From contig JABVXU010000174.1 of NCBI GenBank assembly GCA_013365365.1, positions 41,893 to 105,892 of the forward strand: a stretch of 64,000 nt of DNA, written 5' to 3'. This stretch comes from Cruorifilaria tuberocauda. Its lineage: Eukaryota; Nematoda; Chromadorea; Rhabditida; Onchocercidae. Both the position numbers and the translations under genes were made by a program. This document shows positions 32,901 to 44,862 of the stretch, piece after piece; position 1 is the first letter of the stretch, and each line of letters opens with the position of its first letter. The notes below the pieces were generated by a model, which saw nothing but the letters and a program-made list of their open reading frames with translations, searched no databases and was not told where the DNA came from.

Positions 32901-34390
32901 GAAAATTGTGCAAAACCTTGGGAAATTCATTCTTATTCTTAGTGTTTCTAGTTGTTAAAAAAAACTATGTCATTATTATTTATATTTTTAATACAAAATT
33001 CCTTATTCGAAACCTTCTGAGTTACGTGATATACTGAAAAGTATTATGTTTTTCCTTAAAGAAGAAATCGAGTAGATGATCTTACTAGTTAAAAAAATAT
33101 TAATTTTCGGTGCTATTATGTCGTTTATTTCATGTAATGCATCAGTCATAGCAATATCTTACATTATATTTTCACTCTGAAGTGTTTCCAATTTTTCCAA
33201 AGTTTTTCCCAAATTATTTAGGATAAAGTTTGCATTTTTTTTATTTGTTAATCATGATCAGGTTTGATCATTTCGCCATCATATGCGAAATTATACCAGT
33301 TGGCCTTCTTTCTGCTGCTGTAAACATGGCTGTTTTAAAAAATGGCCAATACGGTTCTGAGGGTAAGATTTCAGATTTGATTCATGAAAAATTTTAGGTG
33401 AGGAACGGTTCTATCCATTTGAGTGATTTATAGATAAAGGCACATTCTTTAGATTTATTCTTTGCAGTAATAGTTCAGCAATTTTCTCTATTTTTTTTCG
33501 CTTGGATGAAATCTAATTCTATCTTATGACCAGAAAAATTAATTGAATTTGAAATTTAGTGGTGCGATCAGTCTCACAATTATTGAAGTGCTCTTCGGTT
33601 TTATATTTCGACAAAAATTCATCTCCTTTCATACCGCAATGTAGTTTTCCTGGTATCGATTTTTTCAATTCTTTTAAATATCTAAAGTGATGTTTGAATT
33701 GTATTTCACAACCTTAGATTCAGAAATTTTGGAAATTATTATGTGGTTTATGGATAAGAAATTAAAATTATGCAGACTAGTGCACCACAGATATATACGA
33801 TTATTTGAGGAGTGAATCTTTACGCTTCATCTTTATATAATGAATAAAATTCATTCGCAATACTTTTTAGGTGTTCATATTTTTCATGCCGTTCAGATAT
33901 TGCATTCTACTATTAATTCAGTTGAAGAACAAGTTTTCAATGATTATCAGGTTTGTTTCAGATTTTAAAACAGTCAAGTTTAATGCCGGATTAAAATGTT
34001 GTTTTTGAGGTTCGTGGATGGATAGCAAGGTTTAACGAAAAACACCTGTATACACAAGCTTGGTATCTTGATCAAGTGCTGTATAAGGTTAAATCGTTCC
34101 TTCGTGAAATGGAGGTTTGCGAGCAAAATATCAAGTAAGTTGATTTAATTTGATGTTTGCAAATTTTTGTTTTCTAAAGATATTGTGAACTTACTAGAGC
34201 TTTTAATTGAAAACAGATTTCCTTTAGAACTGAAATGCAAACCGTTTTCCACAATGATACAGTAGCTGAATTCGTTTACGTATATGTAAAGCCAACACTG
34301 AAGCGTCTAGAAGAATTATCACAGCGAATAGATAAGCTTTCGGAGCTGCGTGTTTTCCCGAGACGACCTTTCGCTGTGCAGGAGTTTTAA
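29916..34390 (+). CDS. GH20 hexosaminidase D-like glycosidase with N-terminal membrane anchor
   Basis: Fourteen exons give about 540 residues: 29916-30005, 30285-30353, 30584-30686, 30896-31030, 31208-31389, 31496-31618, 31808-31909, 32090-32175, 32473-32600, 32698-32833, 33262-33362, 33871-33950, 34010-34134, 34228-34390. The N-terminus is a basic MLRRSFRRF followed by one hydrophobic segment, the layout of a type II Golgi or secretory anchor. The catalytic domain begins near residue 88 with HLDLKGAAPKMDYL and GIMIEYEDMFPF, carries the GH20 catalytic Asp-Glu pair in FHIGADEVF near residue 230, and continues with WNYMENLDD, WGASAYKG and TGWQRFDHFA. This is the HEXDC branch, which removes terminal beta-linked GalNAc/GlcNAc; C. 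elegans relatives (hex-2 to hex-5) include enzymes that trim N-glycans. The C-terminal third is helical and charged. All junctions are canonical except 32600/32698, where the frame fits but no GT donor exists in the right phase. Confidence 0.88.
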
Positions 34391-36064
34391 GTTAGCCAAG
34401 TTTTGACTGTTACAGTCAGAATTCTTTTTATTTTCAGATGCGGGTACAGTGTGCTTTCATCTATTTGTTTTTTAGCATATAATTCATTGTTTTAAAGCAT
34501 ATCAAATTAGGTGTTGTACAAGACGTATTACTTTATGGAGCATGAGTCGGTTGTTTTGGGTAACATTTTTGTTTGGACCTTAGACAGAGTCGATCAGGCT
34601 TCTTCGGCACTATTTTTGCAGTAATTGTAGTTTTTTTAAATAGTGTATAGGAGCACACTGCGCACGGTTATCAGCTTTTTGAGCTTATCAAAAATTGTTT
34701 GTGTTCTATTAGATGCGTCGGCAGTGATCATGATTAGATATAATTTTTTCATATTTCTTATTCGTTCTTCAGCAATTGTATTGTTACAGTCATAATGAAA
34801 AGATGAAGTTATTTTAGATATATGGATTGTTTCCTCAATAATTCTTTTCCTCATTATCTAAATATTTTTCTGATTTCTGCACATTGATATGATATTTTGT
34901 TTTGGAGTGGATTTTTCTATTGATAGCTTATTAATTTATTGTCACTGCTTCTTTTCTGTATTTTTTCCATGATCGATTTTGCAATTATTATGTTTGAGTT
35001 GTAATCTATGTAAAAAATTTTTTTTAATTTATAAGACGCCAGATTCATGTCCATGTGTCTAGTTTCATGTGCAACTTTAAATTTGATTCCTAGATTTTCC
35101 CAAATAGGAGTTAGCGCATCTAACAATGCCATGAAATGGCTGTATGCAGATATAGTCATTTTGTAAGCATCTTTAACAAGGCTTGCTATTGGTAGTGTGA
35201 CTCTTGTAAATGTGAATAATTGTTGTTCGTTTTCGTGTATGGTATTTCCTTTTCCTTAACATGCTCATTTCTATGCATTTCGGAATAACAAAATTTAAGT
35301 TATTTATGCGATATTTTACCGTTATGATATTTACGTTTTGCATTATTTGTTCGATGCATTTTTCAAATTTTTGATGAATGGAAGCTGGTGTTAAACTGAG
35401 TGAATAATTTATGCTGATTTGTTTCTACAGTTAAAGTATGGTCTTAATTATTTTTTAATTAACTGTATCTCAAACTTCTAGGCAGTATTTTTTTTTAATG
35501 TATTGTTTCGTTCTCATTCATATAATTTAGTTATATTTTGTTTAATATTTCCCTCAATATTTCGAATATTCTCGCGAGATATGTTATTTTGACAAATTGT
35601 GTTTCATTCTCTTTTGCACTTACCCAGTAACAACCTAGTTAGCCATGGTATTCGAATCTGTTTGATGCTGATTTGCATAATTCAGTTTTCTCTTGCAAAA
35701 TCGGTGCAAAATGTATAATCCTTCAATTATCAGTGTAATCTGTACAATTCTTTTTCAGCACTTAGTTTTGATTAGTCTGCTTTGAGCATCGTAAAATATT
35801 AGTATCACGGAACATATATTGTTAATTAGTTTGATTTCTATTAATTTAATTTTAAAATACTGAAACTTTTTGAAAGTAAGTTACATTGTCGTACACTTCC
35901 CTTTTTTTGGTCCATTTTAAACATCACTTCGTATGTGCATTTTTTTTATAAAATTCGTATTTCAAAGTGATCATTCATGTCTGTGCATACAGTTGTCAAC
36001 TCGGTCTTTTTAATCTAAGTCAAAACATCATCAGTGATCTTGTTACCAGTAGAGGAATATATTC

Positions 36065-36214
36065 TCATTTTCCATTGAAATAGATAAAGAATGCATTTTT
36101 TTTTACAAACCTTGGCATTTCAGGAAGGTTTAAGTAATGCGATTCCTCAGGTTTCAGTGGCGGGCGCATGTTTTGTGTCCAGTATGTAACATCCTTATCA
36201 TGAAAAATAACGCA
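36065..36214 (-). pseudogene. Possible remnant of a BEL/Pao-type gag zinc-knuckle segment
   Basis: A 49-codon open stretch ending in TGA translates to a pattern resembling the first zinc-knuckle region of BEL/Pao gag proteins: a Cys followed by F, D, Y-W-T-x-N spacing, then a KNAFFIYFNGK end reminiscent of the K-R-C-F-x-C-x-x-x-G-H motif. Nearly all the metal-binding Cys/His positions have changed, so if this is gag it is long dead. A-richness of the coding strand fits retroelement origin. This is weak, memory-based similarity and could be coincidence. Confidence 0.2.
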
Positions 36215-37310
36215 TTTTTGATTTGTTGTAATAGTAATGCATTAAATATAATACATCTATTTTTATTCTTTAGGAGTGATATAATTGCGGCAGATTTGTT
36301 TTTGTTTTTATTAGTTTTTAGGAATTTGTTGTTTCTATTTCTATTATTTTGATTTTAAATTCAGTTATTACATTGGTATTTCTCCACTTTTTTTTGTTCA
36401 GATATAATTTTTAAAGTCCTTAGATTATCCTTAAGATTATGGCCATTTTGTATTCCTTCCATAAGATATCTTACATTTATTATCTGTAACCTTTGTCATT
36501 TTCATCTTTTATGCGTTGTTCTCTGTGGTGTGCAACTTTATGATATCTGTGCCATATATTCGGTCAGCAGTGCTTTTCAGTTTTTGAGTGGTAGTGATAA
36601 TGCTGCCCATTATACCATCCTTTTGCCGTTTTTCGAGACTGGCGGACTTTCAGGATTATTGGCAAGCATTGCTAGCATTACCGGGATGTAGTTACTTACA
36701 AATACAGCATGGATAATAATTAATTGACCTCAGAAGCTAGACATCATATTTTTGTGTATATTAGCTTATTTGTTTTGTTATACATCTGTGATATTATTGA
36801 TTTTTTTTTATTAGTTCTTCAGTATAGCTGTCGTTTTACAAGAATTATGTCGTGATTTGCTGTTCCATGAGATTTGCTTTATACTTACTAGATTTAAGGT
36901 GTTTGTTTTTATACAGTTTGTTTGTGATCGGCAAAAGAATCGAGATAGCAATAAAATTTGTTCATTTTATTCTGAAAACACATTTGTAGCGTGATAGAAA
37001 AATTGAAAATAAATGTTGTCGTATAAAATAGATTTTTAAATCTGTGCTTGTTGTTCGGGTCACGAAAGATAAGCTTGTTAATTGACATATATTAAAATAA
37101 CTTGATGCACGAGGTGATCTTACAGTGGATTTCGTGCTTGAGGTCGTCATACTTGATTGAGAAGTTTGACTCAAAGCATGGCCACTAAATTTAGTAAGGG
37201 ATAATATATCTAAATCTGACGGGTTAATGATTAAGGAATATGTTTAAACCTAAAAATTTCCATGAAAATGCGTTGGGAACCATATTTAAGAGGAACTTGT
37301 ACATCACGAG

Positions 37311-37316
37311 TTTATT
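37311..37316 (-). terminator. Polyadenylation signal behind the Tyr-rich exon
   Basis: AATAAA on the minus strand, 21 bases after the stop at 37337. The spacing is typical for nematodes and supports the reading frame chosen for the exon. Confidence 0.4.
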
Positions 37317-37336
37317 AAGCATGAATTCTTCGCTTC

Positions 37337-37469
37337 TCAGTGATGACGACCATGAAGTGTGGTTTTTGATGCATAGTTACTAGTGCGAAAGGGAGTGTAG
37401 AGGTAGCGTGGATAGTCGTCGTAGTAAGTGAAATATCTTCGGTAATAAAATGGCGAGTTGTAGTCGTAC
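37337..37469 (-). CDS. Tyr-rich terminal exon, paralogous in style to the neighbouring small gene (partial)
   Basis: A strong acceptor (TTTTTAG) opens a 44-codon frame that needs a preceding exon ending in phase 2 and closes with TGA. It contains YDYNSPFYYRRYF, YYDDYPRYLY and TPFRTSNY, so about a third of the residues are Tyr, with regular Arg and Pro. An AATAAA on this strand at 37311-37316 lies 21 bases past the stop, supporting a real 3' terminal exon. The upstream exons were not found. It may be the last exon of a tandem paralogue or an alternative end of the gene at 37857-38476, though the phases of the visible exons there do not match. A competing frame over the same bases is Thr-rich and looks less protein-like. 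Confidence 0.4.
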
Positions 37470-37856
37470 CTAAAAATTTTGAAAGTAATTTTTTTTCCAA
37501 TTCAGTATTGTAAAAACTAGTGGATCTATATAGTAAAGTTGGAAGATTACAATTACTGATTGCTTCAACAGTAGTTAACATGCGAAATCTTGTTACTACT
37601 TTAGCACTCCGTCATTATCCTTTTCTGGAAAAGGCACGTTTTTCCATTACGATTCCTGTTCTACTCGCAAATTTTTAAAGATGGTTCACGCGCAAAGGCG
37701 TTTCACCGTCATCAGTATACTAGGATAAATTCAACTCTTTTGTAATCCTTTTAGAATCTGTAATGGAATATGATAAAAAGTCCGGACCGATGAATCCATA
37801 TGATCAATAATTATCTTTCACAGTTAAAAATTACAGTAGTTTCTTTAAAATAAAAA

Positions 37857-38476
37857 TTACCAAAACCCTCTATGTTTTGCCCATGCGGTATATGGCCCAC
37901 TCCAATAATGCGGATTGGGCATTACATCCGGATGATAATAACGACGCGGGTAATATGAACTTTTGTAAAGTGGCCTGAATCCACTGTAACGATCATACCA
38001 AAAGTCATCATACTAAAACAACAATTTCAGTAACATACTAAGTCTATAATTCTTACGGATTAGTTCATGTTAGATTTAAATGCAACGAAAATTTTCGATC
38101 TTACCAAGTCATAATTAGGCCAGAATGTATAACCCCACTGAGGCTTGTATTTGCTGCTTTTTCTCACATAATTCACAAGATCTGGGACAGATTTTGCTCG
38201 TGTTACCTGCAAGCTTAGAATCAATAAATCTTGATAGATAGCTGATTTGGTAGAACGAATATATACAAGGAACCGAAGACTTAATGATTAAGTTTTCTAA
38301 AGAATTTTTCGGTTAGTTCCGTTTGGTAAAAAGAATGCTATCTCCGAAATTTCCTTTTTGCCACATTTAATAACTATCAAGCAAAAAAAGAAAAAAATCA
38401 CTAGTATTCTGGGACGATATGAGTGGAGGAGTGTCGTGGATTGTGCCCGGGATAAGCCATAGCTATAGTCGCCCAT
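37857..38476 (-). CDS. Small Tyr/Trp-rich protein, family not identified
   Basis: Three exons join in phase: 38402-38476, 38105-38206 and 37857-38012 (stop TAA), giving about 110 residues. Exon 1 reads MGDYSYGLSRAQSTTLLHSY. Exon 2 carries VTRAKSVPDLVNYVRKSS and then KPQWGYTFWPNYDL. Exon 3 is YDDFWYDRYSGFRPLY, SSYYPRRYYHPDVMPNPHYW and a Trp at the C-terminus. The second half is dense in Tyr, Trp, Pro and Arg with no signal peptide or TM. Such composition is seen in structural or low-complexity binding proteins, but I do not recognise this one. The ATG at 38476 was chosen because a TAG acceptor sits five bases upstream, as for trans-splicing. The frame stays open further upstream to an acceptor at 38532, so a longer N-terminus is possible. 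The exon 1 donor (GTGATT) is weak. Confidence 0.6.
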
Positions 38477-38531
38477 CGTTTCTATGTCAGCAGTAAGATT
38501 TGATCGTAACGACTCCACTTTCTCGGCGTTA

Positions 38532-41500
38532 CTGAGAGATTTTAGCTACCGCTTACTTACTATCCTTTCCTCAACTTTTAAGTCTTTTTTTTGTGAAAAG
38601 CGACTAGTTTTGTTGCTGTCTCTATGTATGCTCTCCGCACTCCCTATTATTTCTGATCTGTTAGATTTATGTTCGTCGGATTGGATGAAATCGATTAACG
38701 TTTTCTCTTCTGTTTTCCCGTGTAAAAATTGTGTGCATGTGGGTTTGTTTCTCGAGAAGTATTCGTATCAGGGCGTAGAAATTACAGAAATTGCGTTGAA
38801 CCAAAATATCTATCTCCTCTTTTCTTTAGCGCTTGTTTAATGAAAGATGCAGCACGCCTGCTGACACTGAAACTGATGATTGCAGTGGAAAAGTTCAATA
38901 ACGTTCCTCAACTCAAACCAATTCCAAACGCTTCATTTATCTGTTATTGCCTGAGAATTGATAAAACATTTTGCACTTAAATCAAAAATAAAAACAAAAG
39001 TTGATAAATCATTGCAAAATTAATATTTCAATTAATTTCCACTTCTTGCAAGAATCCCAAATGATGAAGTGAAGATATTGTCAAGCAGAACATTGGCAAG
39101 TGAAGTGAGTAAAATGTCAGAAATTCATTTCGGACATTCTGTTATTTTCTTATGAAATATCGAACTGAATGAGATTGGCATTCCTTCTTTCATTATTTTC
39201 TATTTATTATATGAATTTGTTTAATATGGATTAATCTATGGTATTGTTTTATGGATTTCAAAACTTGCAGATGCTAGAGTCGTAACAATATTGATAAAAG
39301 ATATGATTGAGTGGCATTTCATTTTAAATTTTAAATTTAAAAAAAACAATTTTTTGTAAGAAAACCTGCAACATGAAACAGTAGTTTAAAAAAGGGAGAA
39401 ATATTTCCAGTAATATTGTGAATCAATTCAGTGTCATTTCTCGATCCCGCCAAAAGGAACAGGAATTGGACTATTCGTTGTTCAACAATTGTTATGCCTT
39501 TAATAAGATTTTGAATTTTAGTTTAAATTTAATTATTTGCAGCTGATTTTGATAATTTCTGCTGTATAGTTTGATTTTGTAACCTATAATTGTCATTAAT
39601 GCTAATATAAAGTAATAAATTTATGTAGGCTCTATTTTTTCAGTTGTCAGCATAGAGTGGTCGATCCGTCATGATAGGTATGCAGACTTTGTATTAAACA
39701 GCTTGAGAAAAAGATTTATGAGTCTTTTTAATAGCTTAAGCAAAAATTACGAACATATTAAAACAAGAGAAATGCAAATTTTTGACGTTGAAATCCTATT
39801 TAAAAACTTCTAGAAGTTTTGCGAATTGTCAGGAATTTGGAATTTTCCATAAATTTTCAAATTGTTATATAGTAATTATAAAATGAGGAAAATTTGACTA
39901 AGATCACAGAAAGAGCTTAAATACTAATCGTTCCAAAATATTCAATACATTTACTATGATTTCGATAGAGCATTTTCCAGAAATCATACAGTAGTTGCTT
40001 ACTGAAAATATGCAATTTAATTTACCGATCCTAGCTGACGATTCTTGCTATTTCTATTGAGAGAGATTATGAAGGAAGTGCTGTGTTATTTTAATGCGCA
40101 TTTCATGCCTTATCCTCTTTGGCAATAGTTATTTGCTGTTTTTTTATATTTATTTGTATTGTTATGAATAAGCTGAAACAATTTGAAATTTGTAATTGAA
40201 AATGGTAACCGCTTTCATAACGTTGTAATATATTTTTGTTTTTTATTCGATGTCCCATATTATTTTAATGCGTTGTCGAATGTAACAAAAATTTTGGAGA
40301 ACATCAGCATAAGTGACGAAAAAAATAAGATAAGAAAGAGTGAAGAAAGTGAATTGCTGATTTTTTGGAAATTTGTGAGTGTTTTTTCAATTGAGTAACG
40401 AAAAGCGTAAAAGAGTGCTTAAATAAACTTATTTCTTCCACTGAGTAGTAATTTGTCATGATCTGAAAATGTCAACTTTATGATAATTGCATAAGAATAT
40501 TTTTAATTACGATAATTTCATATAAAACGAGGTGATTTTTTTTAATTCATTTATTAAAAAATAACAGTTGATAATATTTTACTCCACTTCAAAGATTTGC
40601 AACTAATTTTTAAAGCTACAAAAACAGGATTTTTTCAAACAAGCATTCGGATTCGATTTTATTCAGAAGATGGAAATTCGATGTCAAATTTCTTTCGCAT
40701 TTTATTTTTACTTGATTTTCATTTTTCAATCTTCTATCGAAAATTCCTGTTTCAGATTTATAAAAAAGTAAAGTTTCCAACAATTAAAGACAAATAAGAT
40801 TGAACTTGAATGAGCTTTTTATGATGTAGAGTGGAAACAAAGCAAGTTGGACTTCCGTTTATTAGAAAACTCAAGTGGAATTCAGTGAAAATTAAAATTA
40901 AAATTATATAATATGATTTAGCAGCACTTGTCAGAAGCTGCGCGATAGAATGACTGCCTTTAAAAAAGAATAAAAGTAGGAGAAATGTGTAAAAATGTAT
41001 AAGGTTAACAAACTAAAGACAAGAGTGACGAAGTACTGAATGAAATCAGAGAAAGATGAAAAACAAACTCCGAAAATCTGCGCTTTGAATATATTTGCAT
41101 AGATCAAAGTTCTACAAAACTTTCAAAATTTTTAGTACAGCAATGGAGTATCAACGAGATATGAAAATGGGTACAAGGAAAAATAGTAATGAAACCTTCT
41201 GTTAATTCTTACTCTTAACTAAAATTAACTAAAATGATATGTTCCCCTTCAATTCAACTGAACTTTATGAATAGTGAAGAGATAAACAATTAATAACTTC
41301 GTGGAAATAGAATGTTTTGTTGTTTTTTGCTAAAGTACGGAACTTTAGGAGAAGCATGATTTTGAAGACTTGAAGAGGTAGAGGAAATTTTAATAAATCA
41401 AATAAACTTTGCTTTTACATGGTTTTTAGTCTTAATTTTTGCAAATGTAGTTGGTCCCTTGTTGGATATTACATTTTTAACGACGAAGAAACTTATCAAT

Positions 41501-44500
41501 TTATAAATTTTATGGCTTAAAATACAATAAATTGCATATAGTTTTAGCATGATACACGGAGCTTGAATCTGATGAACATGAATTTTGCAATGCAGAAAGT
41601 CGTTTTATCAATAAATGCTTGGAATATAAATGAATGCAATTTGCAGGATTTCCTTGATCGCTTTAGGAATTAATGAGAGAAGAAATTTTGTTGTCATATA
41701 ATCTTATCACCTTACTGCCGTAATCTAAAGACCTTTCATTTGTATTTTATTAATTTAAAATATGGCAAAAATTTAGACTTTACTTCAAACCAAAATCCAA
41801 AACTTAATTTGCAAATTTTGAAAACATGATTAATAACTTATTATTATCCTTTCTCACTAAAAATCATTGCAGTTTCTTTCATTCTCCTTTATTTTCTAAA
41901 AAATCAGTGTGAAATTGCAGATTTTAAGAATGACAGAAGTCAAAACTGCTTTGATCGTTCTGATCTGAAAATTAAAATAAATTCATTTTTTGATTTTTTT
42001 AAAAATTTGCGAAAAATAAATTTTACAGAAGTAACTGAAGAATGATAATGATGTGGAAGTAATTGTTGAGGCGGTTTAAGATGAACCGAGACCGTGCAAG
42101 GCGAAATAAATGATTTCAGTGGATCTGTTCGACTTTAATAAGTTTTAAAAGACTTTTTTGACAATTTTTTGACAAGCAACTGCTGTTCAAAAAGTTCGTT
42201 AGATAATTAAACGGTTTCCATTATTTTTAGGTTAGGAGGAGCATTATATCCAAGAGTAACGCAGAACTACCCAGAATCTGATGATTGAGAAATAAACGAG
42301 GATAACAGTTTAATATTCTTAAACTACGTTTAATTGATATTTGAGACAGTTGCACTTGTGGCGAACTTCTCCAATTATATAAATACTACTTACTACCTCT
42401 GTGATATCTCGATTTGATCCATAGGACTTTTTTTTTCAGTATTCACGAAAAATCTATCGTTTCCTTATCACTGTATTTCGCAGCTATTTAAATTTTAAAA
42501 ATCGTCAAAATTGGAAAAGGATTAGTCGTAGGAATCTATTATTAATAGCTTATTTAAAAACACGATTATCGCACTTACAATAAATAGGAAAACAATTATA
42601 TAATCTTTAACACCAATTATAAAACTTTATTCTAACTTTTCAGAAAATAAATACTTTCTTTTTCTTTCTGCATACAATGTGGTTTGCTGTTCCCCATTCT
42701 TCGCTTTATTCCATCCGCAGTCCCTTTTTAATGTTAATTTTGAGCTTACAGATCGTAATATGTATATCCATATGTATTTGTTAGTTTCTAGCTAATATGT
42801 ACATATTCGGCAAAATTTCTATATTAACTTTCATAAAAGAATTTCTTGTTATCTGTTATTTCTTCCAGAATTTTTCTGCTATATAAAAAATTAGAGAGAA
42901 GACGGTGAACTGTTTATGAAGGGTTGCTTGCTTACACGTAGATTGATTAAGTTATCATCCTGGTCTTTTTTTATAAAGTGATAGGACAATTTTACGTTTT
43001 AACATTCATTCAAAAATTTCATCTCATCAGTTTTTTGAAATTTATCTGTTAAAAGAATTTTTAGTTTAATTACTAGTGCTATTTCTTTTATTTTTCTTTC
43101 CTCTTTCTCAGTTTTTCCTGAACTTTTTCTAAGCCTAATATATTTATTGAAAACAATTTATTAGGAATAAATTTACGCTTTGTCACACAAAATTTTCTAA
43201 CATTTGTGGAGAAGAATGGATTGCATAGCAATAACCTTAAATGTTTTCATTTAACATTTTTGAAATTTACAAGAAGAAATATTCAATATGATGCATGACA
43301 TCGAGCAGCAAATAGTATCAAAAATTTAGAAATTCTTTTGCAAATTTCCTTTGCATGACATATACAACTTTGAGCTTATTTCTCCGTTTTGGTTTCAGGT
43401 TATGAATTAAAATATTTAAACTACACTAAATAAATTCTTTCTCGGTCGACATAAAACATTAATGTTGTAATGTCGGTAATGGAAAGTGTTCAGGAAAAAA
43501 CTTCCAAATGTCGACATTCTTACTCCTACACTAACATACTAATGTTTTTTTACTTTTCAATTTTCGTCAAGCGTGGCACGCCAGGTATCACTGAGACGCA
43601 GAGTTAATAAGTAAATTTATTTCACTACAAACGAAGAATTCTGGGATAAAAGGATGGGAAGAGTTAATCATTTCGTTATCGTCCCAAATTTCAAGTTCAT
43701 CCGTTTCTTTTGCAATCTTTAAAAAACGAAAAAAATTCGAAACTGAAATATTCACTGAGAACAAACTGCAACTCTTGTGTTATAACTCTCCACTTTTTAT
43801 TAATTTATATTAATTTTTACTAAACCAAACTATTATTTTCGTAGCAACACCCAACGTCTTTTACTCATTTTGCTGCATCATTTTTTCCTTTCATTATCTT
43901 GAAATTGCAGATTTCTCCCTGCTTCATTAACCTTTATTGCTTCTTCAGATAATTTCGAATAAAATAACGAATGAACTTTCTTCCTTTCCTACACGAAGAT
44001 TACAATGAAAATAACCAGTTCAAGCAAATTGAATGCGGGAATGTGTAGAGAAGCATACAACCTGAGAAATGATCAGGTTAAGGATGATAGTGATTCGAGA
44101 AATTGACCAATGACAGTTACTAAAATTGAATGTCGACGGTTGAGAAAGACGCCGGATGATCTCCATGACTTCTCACCTCCTTCCTTCTTCATACCTGGCA
44201 ACTACTCTCGCCGTTTCTCGTTAAAACCGCTCCACCCAGCTTTCCATTTTTTTTTCGCTTCAGTTTGCATCGATTTCGATTAGTTTGCACGACGACGTAG
44301 TTGCAATATTCATCAACGCTGCATTACTACTCACCGTTACTTTCTATTGCAGGCAAACGCATTCATTACACTTTAACCCCTTTGAAACTGTTCGTCAGAT
44401 TAATATATAAAATGACTCAAAACTGACACAGTAATCTTTGCAGAAAATGCAATAGTGATGTTAATTTTGCGCTTTAAAATCACTGCTCAATCGCAATCCT

Positions 44501-44862
44501 TTTGCTCCTGCACTATTCTACTCACAAATTTTTCAGTTTTTCTGAATCAGGAAATTTTTATAATGCGGAAAAAAGTTTTTAAAATGGCACTCAATTAAAA
44601 CGCTTCAATTGAAGGATGAAAGGTAATATCAGGATGATTTCGTCATTTAGTTCAAGAGTGTGTTGATATCAGGGAGTTCCTAATGTTGGATACGACAGCA
44701 CATGAGCCCTGCGATGATAAGTAACGGAGCCTTCTGACAAGTGATTGCGATTCGTTGAATGCATAGTTGCACACCTCGTAGTGAAACATAATTCAATTCC
44801 ATTCGTACTTTGGCTTGCTTTCGCATTATTATTCATATATAACATCATTATACGACCTTCGA
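38532..44862. other. Intergenic region, mostly featureless
   Basis: About 6.3 kb. Between 38560 and 38890 both strands show overlapping open stretches. On the minus strand two pieces (38795-38890 and 38560-38700) could be joined in phase into a Lys/Arg/Ser-rich polypeptide upstream of the Tyr/Trp-rich gene, but no start was found. The rest, 39-44.8 kb, shows only short chance frames. The right end should hold the glutaredoxin promoter; no motif could be assigned. Confidence 0.4.

Larger units (their letters stand above)
34391..37336. other. T-rich gene-poor block with possible decayed retroelement on the minus strand
   Basis: Compared with its surroundings the plus strand is markedly T-rich (A-rich on the minus strand) over about 2.5 kb, with many T runs. 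Minus-strand frames of 70-80 codons occur at 34636-34854 and 34917-35159, extending with frameshifts upstream to about 35260. Shorter open pieces at 36065-36214 and 36509-36610 have a gag-like flavour. None is intact and no reverse transcriptase, integrase or terminal repeat was found. Confidence 0.35.

Noticed and set aside
38484..38840. 118-codon ATG frame on the plus strand
   Set aside because: Overlaps the minus-strand Tyr/Trp-rich gene exon 1; length is near what chance allows in this composition and no motif is visible.
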